Shown: piece after piece, positions 33,201-43,857 of the stretch | Layout of the letters: each line of letters begins with the position of its first letter | How positions within the stretch are numbered: the first letter of the stretch is position 1 | DNA from: Gonatopus flavifemur | Taxonomy: Eukaryota > Arthropoda > Insecta > Hymenoptera > Dryinidae | Direction: 5' to 3' | NCBI GenBank assembly: GCA_018340375.1 | Contig: JAFFJZ010000012.1 | Coordinates: 868,001-932,000 of the forward strand | DNA: 64,000 bases | The notes under the pieces: model-generated | Database searches by the model: none | What the model saw: the letters and a program-made list of their open reading frames with translations, nothing else | Told to the model about the DNA's origin: nothing | Translations under genes and position numbers: made by a program

Positions 33201-34642
33201 TGGAGATGAACGTGTTCGCGGTTCAGCGTGAGACAGTAGCTGAATATCTTCCGTCATTGACGCACTACTAGCGTTAAAGGAGTTGGACGACGACTCTTCG
33301 AAGATCGAGCGTTGGTAGAGAGAAGGAAAACTGTGTCATTTTGAAAGTTAATTGTATTCGCGGATGTGCCTAATCCGGTGAGTCGAAAACACGTGTGGAT
33401 GTTTTTAAAATCTAATCGAATCGTCGTTGAGCCTATATGATACGATAGAATAGGATGGATATCGTGATATCTAGTGAGGATGTTGGAACATTTTGAAAAA
33501 ATCAGATCGAGACAGTCGTTCGAAACACAGAGGGTCATCGAATAATACGCTACGCGGTACCAATTGAATCGAATATACGCTCTTCTTTGAGCATTGCGTA
33601 AGAAATGCATCCATTGATCTTCATAATGATCTCTCTTCAATCATTCGCTCGATAAAAGTTATAAATGCAAATAATTTTCCATAATCGCGAAGGTTAGAAA
33701 AATTCCACTTTTTAATGAACGGCAACTCAATGGTAGCACAATTTTATCTAGGGTAATTATAATCGAGACAAAGGAAATACTTTAAATATTGTAATCGATC
33801 TACTGATTCGGACTTCCTGACCGTGGTCGATTAGGGGACCACTGCTCGTACGATGTTCGCGACTCTGGCCGACTTCTCTCCTATTAGTCATAGAAGACTA
33901 CAAAAGCAATGTCACGCAACGTACTCCGTACTCCCTAGATCGCTTGCGTGTACGTACGTATATACGTATATCGAAGCTTCTATTTTAGACCGACCAACGT
34001 TTCTCTCACCTGACAATTATTAGCTATTTAAACATGCGTACGTTTGACATGGGAATTTTTAGATAATTCGAGAATAATGTTTCATTGGTTTCGTTCGTTG
34101 TAGCGAAACGAATAATCGAATAACGTATCAAAATAATGGGCAAGAACATTGAACTCTCGGGATTTAAATGTTGTCTTCTTCTCTTCCTTACGCGTTATCG
34201 AATCGAACAATAGGATTTCAAATCAATTTGGAGTAAAGACAAATTCTAAGAGAATGAGACGATTCGTCAACATTCCACGATATCCGAATATCGTTTATCT
34301 CCAAGAACAAAATTTTCTTGCCTTTCTAGCTAATTGGTAGACGATGCCAAGAATTCTAAACTCCCTCGCGGAGAAGATCAAAATGACAGGGCAGAATAAA
34401 CATGCCAGAACTACGTGATCTATTCATTTCCATATAATTCTTTTAATCCATGAAACGTAACTTTCGGAATTTTCAAATGAAAAGTACAATTTTTGGCCCA
34501 TTTTACTAGTCATTTCTAAACGTGATGCTTGGATAAAACATTGTAACTGAGATTTTATAACTGTCGCGCAATGTACCATATAAGAAATTGGGATATAATA
34601 TTCTTCTGAAACTTCTTCTTCTTCTTCTTCAATTTTTTGATA
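30271..34642. other. Non-coding interval with unassigned frames
   Basis: Several frames of 70-144 codons occur: 30806-31081 +, 31550-31774 +, 32680-32892 +, 32651-33085 - and 33254-33640 -. I recognise none. The segment 32732-32829 (+) reads as acidic, coding-like sequence (ENSTNDTFDEGIDFPELTDE) after a possible acceptor CCAAAG, and could be a lone exon; this is speculative. Confidence 0.3.
33147..33377 (+). promoter_or_regulatory. Possible promoter and untranslated first exon
   Basis: TCACGTGA (33146-33153), a palindromic E-box, directly precedes TATATATA (33153-33160). About 220 nt downstream a good donor, CCG|gtgagt, lies at 33378. This would suit a first exon (about 33185-33377) of a plus-strand gene, the nearest being the SLC36 transporter. 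No transcript evidence is available. Confidence 0.25.
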
Positions 34643-34645
34643 TAA

Positions 34646-34744
34646 CCCGAGTAGAAATTTGATAGGACAAACGTCGGGGCTTTATGTGGCAGATGGCTTG
34701 CCTCATAAGACCCCGACGTTAAAATCACCAAATTTCTACTCGGG
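34646..34744. mobile_element. 99-bp CCC-ended miniature element
   Basis: CCCGAGTAGAAATTTG and its mirror form the ends, with inner arms around CGTCGGGG. Flanks are TAA on both sides (34643-34645 and 34745-34747). Confidence 0.7.
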
Positions 34745-34750
34745 TAAACA

Positions 34751-34917
34751 CACTGAGAAAAAAAATGTAGTGGAGCCAATCTCACCAAACTAAATATCGA
34801 TTAAAGTAATTGCTTATTCGGTCCATTCAATTGATATTGAGTTGAGTCAACTTCGCGGCGAGATTCGCCGTATTTGAACTCGTCGCGAGGTTGGTTCCAC
34901 TACATTTTTTTTCAGTG
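34751..34917. mobile_element. CACTGAGAAAA-ended miniature element
   Basis: Long ends CACTGAGAAAAAAAATGTAG and the mirror of CACTGAAAAAAAATGTAGTG are flanked by CA on both sides (34749-34750 and 34918-34919). It starts only six bases after the preceding element. Confidence 0.75.
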
Positions 34918-35284
34918 CAGCGTTATGTGTTATAACAGCCTAATCTACATAGCGTGTGGAATAAAAGGATGTGTTCCTTTGTTCCATAACTTGGTAACTA
35001 ATATCCAATGAACTGACCAATAGTTCATTTTCCTTAAATTTCTTCCTTTTGGAAATTTCATCCTCCGGACGATTCATCATTCGGAACATTTCATTCTTTC
35101 CTGCAACGGTTCATCCTTTGCCACTTCACTTTCCGAACATCTCTTTCTCTTGGACATTCATGTCAAGATGGTAAAACCCCACCCTCTGAGATATTTTATC
35201 CTTGTGGAGTGGCTGAAGAGATGGGAGAAGAAAAAGTGCCCATAACTAATCTACAAATTAGCTCCCAACGTAACACTGTAGCTT

Positions 35285-35654
35285 CACGGAGAGAAAAAAT
35301 TTGCTGACGCAGCAAATCGAGGTATTATATATAGAATAGCAAAATTTTTTGCTGACCTAGCTAAAAATTTGCTATAACAGCAATCGTGTTAGCTACGACA
35401 GCAATTTTTTAGCTGTGGCAGCAAAAAATGTTTGCTTCGCCAGCAAATGTTCAGTATTATATATAGAATAGCAAACAAATTTTGCTGCGATAGTAAACAT
35501 TTTTTGCTGCCACAGCTAAAAATTCGCTATCGCAGCTAACAAGATTGCTGGAACAGCAAATAGTTTGCTGTCACAGCAAAAAATTTGCTGCTCTGGCAAA
35601 AGGATCCCAGCAAAAGTATATTTCGCTGCCACAGCGAATTCCTTTTTCTCCGTG
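35285..35654. mobile_element. CACGGAGAGAAAA-ended foldback element, copy 1
   Basis: CACGGAGAGAAAAAATTTGC and the mirror of CACGGAGAAAAAGG bound 370 bp packed with short TTTGCTGTNACAGCAAA-type hairpins. Flanks are TT on both sides. Confidence 0.8.
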
Positions 35655-35731
35655 TTCCTATCTAATTCAAAGCAAATTGCAATCCTAAGAAGAACTTGAT
35701 CGATTTTAGTTCGATCATTAAATCCTTAGAG

Positions 35732-36081
35732 CACGGAGAGAAAAAATTTTCTGACGCAGCAAATCGAGGTATTATATATAGAATAGCAAAATTTTTTGCT
35801 GACCTAGCTAAAAATTTGCTGTAACAGCAATCGTGTTAGCTACGACAGCAAAAAATGTTTGCTCCGCCAGCAAATTTTCAGTATTATATACAGAATAGCA
35901 AACAAATTTTGCTGGGATAGCAAACATTTTTTGCTGCCACAGCTAAAAATTCGCTGTCGCCGCTATCAAGATTGCTGGAACAGCAAATAGTTTGCTATCA
36001 CAGCAAAAAATTTGCTGCTCTGGCAAAAGGAACCCAGCAAAAGTAGATTTCGCTGCCACAGCGAATCCCTTTTTCTCCGTG
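35732..36081. mobile_element. CACGGAGAGAAAA-ended foldback element, copy 2
   Basis: Very similar to 35285-35654, in the same orientation and only 77 bp away, but flanked by its own AG duplication (35730-35731 and 36082-36083). The separate flanks indicate two insertions rather than a tandem duplication. Confidence 0.8.
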
Positions 36082-36083
36082 AG

Positions 36084-37191
36084 ATCTCATTTTTGTTGCG
36101 TTCTACGTTGTAAAAAATGTGAGAAATTTTTTTTTTGTACTCTTCATGGATTTTGTTCCTTTATTAAGAGAGAGGGATTCTTCCACCACTTTGAGGACTT
36201 ATTTTGTTTCGTGAGCGTTAAATTCTCCACAGATGGAGGAAAAATCCACCAAATTATAGTGAAGAATTCCCCATCTGCGGGGAATTTTGCTACCACCATT
36301 TTTAGGGACAAATTCCACAATTATTTTTTACAGTATAGAGCAAAAGTAAGGTGAACGTGATCCTCATGTATCTGTCAAACCTTTTGATTATTTCACGAAA
36401 AATAGAATTTACGATGTAAATATACCATCCAATCCAGAAGACAGTTTTTTTTTTTTTGGAGTAAGGAAAGAACCTTATGTAAACGACTTGTTTTTCAATC
36501 ATTCATTACACACAAAACACTGAAAGCATTTATCAAAATAAGTCAAAGTACATCATACGATTGACGTTCAAAGGTATAACAAAAAGATTTGTTTATCGAT
36601 GAGAAAAAAAGTGGCGGCGCTGCAGCCGCTGCAACTTGGCTCCTCAATTTTGCGTCCTGAAGCGCCCAGATTTTTGTAATCAACTAAAATCAAGGAAAAA
36701 ACATTTTTCTATTAAAATTAATTAATCCACCTCAAACTTACCTGAACTAGCAAAACAATTGAATATTGAGAATATTCTGAAACAAAAATCACTTTTTTTT
36801 TTAATAAACGAATCGTAAAAAAAAATGTTGATTACAAAAATTTGCACGTAATATTAGATTTATTCGATGGTTAGTAAGTTAAAAAATATTTGTACAAATT
36901 TTCAAGTCGAAGGTAAATTCATTATTCTTTTCATTTGAAGTTTTCAGTCTTGAAAATTAGGGTTCAGACAGATTTATATTTACCCGAGCTTAGTTCGCGA
37001 TCCCAGGGCCGTAAAATGAGCTTCCTTCTTGTAGAAAAGCATCTTCCTGTGCTGTGTTTCTCCCTCTTTCAGAGCAATTCTGGCTTCTTTCGACAAATTC
37101 AATGACCTTCGACCTTGTCTCTTTACTCTATCTTTATCGTATGTATCCGCGAAAGGGAGTTTTAAATTTTGGAAATACAATCTTCGGATAG
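36084..37191. other. Interval without recognisable gene
   Basis: A minus-strand frame at 36980-37180 is rich in Lys, Arg and Glu (VKRQGRRSLNLSKEARIALK) and looks protein-like, but it has no recognised family and no clear splice sites. The rest is AT-rich. Confidence 0.3.
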
Positions 37192-37193
37192 TA

Positions 37194-37439
37194 CACGGAG
37201 AAAAAAGATCATGGAATGATTACTAGAAAAGATAGTAAACTGGTGGCAACTACGAATTTCTGTACACAGTCGCTAACAGAGACGAGTAATGGTTCCTATT
37301 TTGGTATATTAAAATACAATATAGTATACCAAAATAGGAACCATTACTCGTCTCTGTTAGCGACTGTGTACAGAAATTCGTAGTTGTCACCAGTTTACTA
37401 TCTTTTCTAGCGATCATTCCATGATTTTTTTTCTCCGTG
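37194..37439. mobile_element. CACGGAGAAAAAA-ended near-perfect palindrome
   Basis: Two arms of about 115 bp, almost identical, meet at an AT-rich centre near 37316. Flanks are TA on both sides (37192-37193 and 37440-37441). Confidence 0.85.
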
Positions 37440-37968
37440 TAAATGAATTATCGAAGCGATAAAAAAATGCAAAACAATTTCATTTTAAATGACTTCCCCC
37501 TTGAAGCTAAATAGGATATGTATTGTGACTATTCCAGTCGCGGAAGGACCGCGAACACCAGAACGCTATCTCCTATTTTGAAATCGACCTTTGAAATTAG
37601 AGTGCCATTTCATGATTATTTATTTTGAATTTGTATTCATTATGTAATTTATAAATCAAGCGCTCGTTCGAGGATACCGCTGAAGTCCCCCTCGATCTCT
37701 TCATAGTCGATCATCTTGATACTCGACTCTACATGACTACAAGTTATCTATTGTGTAACGTAATCCCCACCCAAACATTTCTCAAAATATTATTCGAAAA
37801 TAGCAGAAATTATATAATTAAATAACCGCCGTATCAATATCGAGTATGAAAACTTTCCTGAACGTACGATGGTGAAACAATGACCAGATCAAGGTCGAGA
37901 GGTTAATCAATCTGACTGAAGCCCACTCCATCAAACGACAAATCATTACTCGAAAAACATTGTGGTTG

Positions 37969-37999
<31 letters not shown>
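37969..37999. repeat. (AATC)n microsatellite
   Basis: About eight tandem AATC units, just upstream of the transporter leader exon. Confidence 0.9.
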
Positions 38000-38002
<3 letters not shown>

Positions 38003-38049
38003 AATCGTATCATCGATACCGATACATTTGTTTTTCTATTCAATTCTAG

Positions 38050-38136
38050 GAAAAATCAACAACACCGAAGATCAACCATCCCGTCCTCGTATGAGCTGTC
38101 GCTGAGGCAGCAAGACGCGAACTTGCAACGTAATAG
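38050..38136 (+). other. 5' untranslated exon of the SLC36 transporter gene
   Basis: It is bounded by the acceptor CAATTCTAG and the donor AATAG|gtaagt. The reading is not open. It contains a five-codon upstream frame (ATG AGC TGT CGC TGA) that could dampen translation. The next exon (38649-38746) carries the main ATG. The true first exon is not identified. Confidence 0.6.
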
Positions 38137-38426
38137 GTAAGTAATCAACCTCCGACAATTGGTTTTTTTTTTATCCTTCGAAAAGTACAAAGTTCATGCA
38201 CATAGTTGTTTTTTTTCTCTCGATCCAAATCTACCGTTAACTTTTGCTTAGTCGTTTTCAGTTTAGTTTTTACATCGATTCCTCCCTTCTTCCACATATG
38301 ACGTAAGAATGAAATAGAGAAACTTAATCGTAATAGTTCCGTAACATTCGATTAACTGTATTTGACCTCGATGTAATAATTAAGAGCAATCAGTTTATAA
38401 AGAATAATACTGAGGCTAAATATACG

Positions 38427-38427
38427 T

Positions 38428-38452
<25 letters not shown>
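38427..38452. repeat. (TA)n microsatellite
   Basis: A pure TA run in the leader intron of the transporter gene. Confidence 0.9.
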
Positions 38453-38459
<7 letters not shown>

Positions 38460-38681
38460 ATTTATATTGGCCAAGTTAAGATCATTCGTTTGCATTTAAA
38501 TACATTGATAGAGCTCTACGTACGTATTCATTCATCGATCGAGCTAAAGTTGAGATTAAATCGGATTTGACAGCCTTTAGTGCTAAGAATATAATACGAC
38601 AGTACAATTAATTACTCCAACGATTATTGTGATCTTCTTAATTTGCAGAGATATCAGAGATTGACCGAATAACGCAACAAT

Positions 38682-41600
38682 ATGGAAAGCAAAACGGGAG
38701 AGACGATCAACATGCAATTGATCGATTCACAACAAAGTCCTTACAAGTGAGTTTTTTTTTCAAATGTTGCAAAATATTGAATTAAAATTCGTTGATGCAT
38801 ATATACGTGCTTTTCCGTGACAGAGTCAATAACGATAGCGCGATGGTGAAATTGAATTCGGGCGATGGTCCGCCATCCCCTACATCGGAACCGCAAGAGC
38901 CTTACGAACCGCATAAACATCGTAATAGAGCAAATCCAACATCGTAAGTCTATTTTCATAAAATAATAATAATAATAATTATTCGACTAACGAATTTTGT
39001 TCTGTCCTCTAGAAACGCCGAAACTCTAGTACATTTGCTCAAAGGCAGTTTAGGCACAGGAATTTTGGCGATGCCAAACGCGTTTTGCAACAGCGGGCTT
39101 ATAGTCGGAGTCGTCGCTACTGTCATCATCGGAGCGTTATGTACCTACTGTTTGCACGTACTCGTTAAAGCGCAGTACAAACTGTGTCAACGGTTAAGAG
39201 TTCCTATATTGAGTTATCCGATGAGTATGAAATTCGCTTTGGAGCAAGGACCCGACTGTCTCAAATGGTTCGCACCTTATTCGCCGTGAGTTTGTGATCC
39301 ATCTTTTCGCGCGAATCAACAAAAATCGATTCGCGATGGAAATTTTCAAATTTGTTCATAATTTTCAGAGGAATCGTCGACGGATTTATGATAGCGTATC
39401 AATTAGGAATATGTTGCGTTTATATCGTATTCGTAGCGATGAACATAAAAGCGGTAATTAACGAATCCTTACTCTTCCCTGGTAGGAATCAACATCGGAT
39501 CAATGTTGTTTCGAGCTTGAATAGCTCAGTGTTAATTTCTACCAGGGTTCCTATAAAATCTGAATCCCCAGGAAAACATGAAGGTTCAAGGAACGTTTAA
39601 GAGAGGTCTATTGAACATTCCACAACTGTGAATTTAACCAAGAAGGTTTATGTTCTCTTGGGGATATTCCGGGTTCTTCGTTGAAATATAAAATATACCG
39701 TAAATAGATGTATAATGGAATAATTTTGGCTACAGGTAACCGATCAGTATTGGGAACCCCTGGATATCCAAACTCATATGTTTATTCTACTGATACCTCT
39801 CATATTGATAAATTATATCAGAAATTTGAAACTCTTGGCGCCATTTTCCACTTTCGCGAATCTCATCACGTTCGTTGGATTAGGAATGACTTTGATGTAT
39901 ATGTTCGATAATATACCACCGATGAGCGAGAGAGCGATGGTCGGTTCACTGAGAAACTTTTCTCTATACTTTGGAACGACTTTGTTCGCTCTGGAAGCCG
40001 TTGGAGTGGTAAGTGATATGGAAACGTTATTCGATATTCAAAATATTCCACATTTCTCTATTTTTTTCAGATCATAGCTTTAGAAAATAATATGAAGACG
40101 CCACAGTATTTTGGTGGTTATTGCGGTGTTTTGAACATTGGCATGACGGTGATCGTTATCCTTTACATAGCGGTGGGATTCTTCGGTTACGTTAAATACG
40201 GAGCCGAAGCGGGGGGTAGCATTACTTTCAATTTACCACCTGAAGAAAAGTAAGTATTTCAGAGCTAATAGCTTCGCTCATTGAACTCTATATATACTGG
40301 AATTAGCACTCCCTAGATATCTTATAGTTTAGTCTCGTCAGGCACATACTATTGTACTGGGGTGTTCTCTTCTCTTTTGGACATACGTAATTCAATATTT
40401 CTTTCTCATCTGGAAGGGTGAGCTTATCTTTCTGCGATATAAGACTCTCAACCATCTCTCTCTCTCTTTCTCTCTTCTTCTGACAGTGGAGGGATTCTAG
40501 GGAATGCTCATTCCAGTATAATATAGAGTTTAATGGCTTTGCTTAACCCACATTTTACTTTGCTCTCCCATTTCCATTTCTTTCGCCGCATTCTTACACT
40601 TTCTCAGCAGAAATTAGTTATTACGTACATTAATGTTACCAAATGTGAAGTTGAAGTTACTATCAACGAATAATAGTAAGTTCGCAGGAGCATGCATCAC
40701 GGTGGTTTTAATTTTTGTTTTGGAAATTGCAATATAGGATAAATCAGGGTAAGATGACACACTGAGAGAAATCACTTAGTTGCACGAGCAAAAATACTCA
40801 AGTTAATAATCTTTTAGCTGATTTGAATAAATCTTTATTTGATATAAATAAAAATTTGTTTGTGGTAGCGAAACCAATGATTTGACGTCTATTCATTTTA
40901 AATAAAAAAATTCAGTTAATAGTAACATAAGTAATTTATTTGTGACAACTAAAAATTCAAGTTCCTCGGCAAATAGAATCTGATTACGCATGCGCTGACT
41001 ACCATTTCAGCATTTTCAATTGTTTCACCGGCATTTCCACCCATATATATTTTTCAACGACACTCCTGCAATCGCGTGCAACGGCGATACGGAATTTTGG
41101 ATTTTATTGTTGGAAGAATAGATTACTCCATAGCAAAAGTTTTCAGTTCCATTGGTTCAAAGGTTTTTGGAACGTTTTGTCTGAAGAATATTCGTACAAG
41201 ATCTTTTTTTATGCAATGAAATTGTGCTAAAATATGGAGCAAGTGGAAATGCAAAGAATTCTCAGAGTCTCTCCTGACCTTGCAAGACCTTACGATGCCC
41301 TTGCGAGGGACTTTCAAGGCCTGGCAAGGCCTTGTAATAACCTAGAAAATCACTGGAGTCATTTCTAGCAAGGTTGTTTAGTGATTTGATTTTCAATAAC
41401 CAACAATATTTCAGTACAATCATATTTTATCGACTAAATAATTTAGTTGGAATAACATTTTGATTCAATTGGAATATTTGGTTAACACAACGTCAAAGTA
41501 TTTATTTGTGAGAAGTGAAAGTTTTACTCAATCCAACTAAATTCAATTAACTAAACAAAATGCGTTGATTTGGATAAAAGTGTAGTTGTCTGATATATGA

Positions 41601-42691
41601 ATAAATTATTTTGCTGCTGTGGCTAGCATTTAGTTACAGCAACTATGTGATTTTTCTCAGTGCACACTTTTCTGCTTCATTACAGCTTGAAATAGTACAT
41701 AAAACTTGGCTCACTCAAGAAAGATTTGAAGATTGTAATTGAATCTTCATATTTTTCTTGAGTAAACGAGATTTGATGTATTATTTTACGCTGTAGAAGA
41801 GTGCACGGGGAAAATGATTTAGCCACAGCAGCTAAATGGCTAGCACCGACACGGACAGCCATCAAAAAAAAGTTCCTGCAGCTAAATTTTAGCTGAGGGA
41901 GCTAATTCAATAGCTTTCTGTGTCTGTGCTAGCCATTTAGCTGCTGCGGCTAAATTATTTTTCTCGTGTGGGCAAGTGCGTCATCTCATCCTCCTTCACC
42001 CTATCCACTTTATAGCATCGATATTCACACTCACATTCCAATATTTCTATCATTTCCCTTTTCAGTATTTCAATTTATTTTCCCGGTCGCAAGAACGCGA
42101 AGTTTTTCTCCAAGCTTTGTATATGATAACCCTTACACCCGCATCCAAAGCATGCAAATTCGCAATGAAAAGGTTACAAAACCGATTCATGATAATCGAT
42201 CTTCTCGACAGGATGGCGCAAAGTATCAAACTGATGTTCGCGGTCGCAATTTTCATTACATACGCCCTGCAGGGTTACGTGCCTGTCGAAATAATATGGA
42301 CCACTTATTTGGATCATCGGATACAAAAACGTAAATTGTTCTGGGAATACGTGTGCCGTACCGTTGTTACATTAGCTACGTGTAAGTAATTGAAATTTAA
42401 AATCTATCGACAAGTTGGTCGTATACTTATATTTCTTTCAAATTCACAGTTGCTCTAGCCATCGGCATACCGAGGTTGGGACTGTTCATTTCTCTATTCG
42501 GCGCGTTATGCCTGTCGGCTCTTGGAATCGCGTTTCCCGCGATCATCGAGATATGCGTGTTATGGCCAGATAGACAAGGAGGTATCGACTTCATGCTAGT
42601 GAAGAATATTCTCCTTATACTTTTCGGAATTGTGGGTCTCGTCGTAGGAACTTATATCAGCCTCGTCGATATCATCAGATCCTTCGAATGA
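38682..42691 (+). CDS. SLC36 proton-coupled amino-acid transporter (pathetic-like), complete
   Basis: Eight coding exons join without a break: 38682-38746, 38824-38943, 39013-39285, 39369-39453, 39736-40008, 40071-40249, 42212-42381 and 42450-42691 (TGA), giving 468 residues. After a hydrophilic N-terminus of about 60 residues comes the family signature LLKGSLGTGILAMPNAF (residues about 70-86). A series of hydrophobic helices follows, consistent with the 11 membrane spans of this family, with SYPMSMKFALEQGP, FALEAVGVIIALENNM and GYVPVEIIW as conserved segments. Relatives carry small amino acids with protons across plasma or late-endosomal membranes; the fly member pathetic also supports growth signalling. 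ATG context AACAATATG is suitable. Introns are short except intron 6 (about 2 kb), which holds three miniature elements. The gene appears functional. Confidence 0.93.
39477..39547. mobile_element. 71-bp CCC-ended miniature element
   Basis: CCCTGGTAGGAATCAACATC and a mirror ending CTACCAGGG are flanked by TT on both sides. It lies in an intron of the transporter gene and shares its core with 19383-19469. Confidence 0.7.
40279..40535. mobile_element. hAT-type miniature element, copy A
   Basis: The inverted ends are built on CATTGAACTCTATATATACT. Flanks are GCTTCGCT and GCTTTGCT, an 8-bp duplication with one change. The interior is pyrimidine-rich. It is related to 56027-56262 and lies in intron 6 of the transporter gene. 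Confidence 0.8.
40760..41662. mobile_element. CACTGAGAGAAA-ended element, 0.9 kb
   Basis: CACTGAGAGAAATCACTTAG and the mirror of CACTGAGAAAAATCACATAG are flanked by CA on both sides (40758-40759 and 41663-41664). A small inner repeat of CTTGCAAGG type lies near 41275-41335. It is in intron 6 of the transporter gene. Confidence 0.75.
41804..41968. mobile_element. CACGGGGAAAA-ended palindromic miniature element
   Basis: Arms of about 50 bp (GATTTAGCCACAGCAGCTAA and its mirror) are flanked by TG on both sides (41802-41803 and 41969-41970). It is in intron 6 of the transporter gene. Confidence 0.8.
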
Positions 42692-43857
42692 ACGTGTGAA
42701 TTTGTCGATCGAAGGAAAGATGACGAATTTGAATTATTTTTTGTTACAAAAAAGTGTCGGGAAAACGGAACAACAAAAACATTTGATTTTTACGAAACGT
42801 TAATATCACAGGATTTGTATTAATCGGGACCATTGTTGGATTTCAAGATTTTATTATAATTATCATCGACTATCGGTTAAAGTGACGAAAGAATAATTTG
42901 AAATATTTTTGAAATTTGGGGAAATACCTCGAGGGCATCGAGATTACGAAACGCTCGAAAAACGTTTCACAGCTATCTCGTTCCCCTGGGGACGTCGGAT
43001 GCGTCCCGCGTTGTTGAATTTGATCGAAAAATGTCTTTCCTTGTACAAAAGTGACCCTCATTCGTTGATCATTTTATGTAATTCGGTATAAGAAGAAAAA
43101 GCAATGGATAATGATATTATAGATTATTCAAGGCACATCGAGCCCGGTGAGAAATTATTAGAATAAAACAGGAAACAATTTTGAATCGCTGCCACTAAGT
43201 ATTAAATCCATATATACGTATGAACAAGTATATATTCACAATTTCGCCGCTAGGTGCTTTCACTATACTTAACGTGATTATCGTGACAGGAACAGTCACA
43301 CGTTTGTTAATAATTTGTTTTATGTACCCCGTTACGATGATCATGCCAATCGCGATGAAACGACCTCAGCAAATATCATTAATGTACTACTGTAATTATG
43401 CCTGACTGAAAATTTATATGAACTGTGATTTTCCATTCTTTTGAGATTTTTCTACGTCCTATAAGTTTTTTTTAAAAGAATTCATGTTGAATAATTTTTC
43501 AAAATTGAATAATTTCTTTGATTCTCGTTATCGAACGATTCGATTTCTCTCACGGAGTTTGAATTTGTGTTGGTTTTTGGTTCTTGCAACTTTGCAGATA
43601 CGAGATGCATGTGTGGATATATGTATGCGAATATTCTTTCAGCGACAATTCGTGAAAGTACATTAATGTGATGTTACCGGTACGTAACGGGTTCAGATGC
43701 ACCGTTTCGACTCAATGACGTTTTCGATTATCAATTCGTTTGGCCTATTATGACGCTTGAGATTTGTGTTCAGTTTGAAACAGAAAATAGTTGGACGCCA
43801 TTGGGACAAGCAAACCATCCCACTCAACACATCACAATTTTATTGAATTTCAATAAA
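42692..43857 (+). other. 3' untranslated region of the transporter gene (probable)
   Basis: AATAAA occurs at 43162-43167 and 43852-43857; either could end the transcript. Frames of about 60 codons here show no family features. Confidence 0.4.

Noticed and set aside
33254..33640. Minus-strand frame of 128 codons
   Set aside because: No recognised motif, no splice or promoter context, and composition like the surrounding non-coding DNA.
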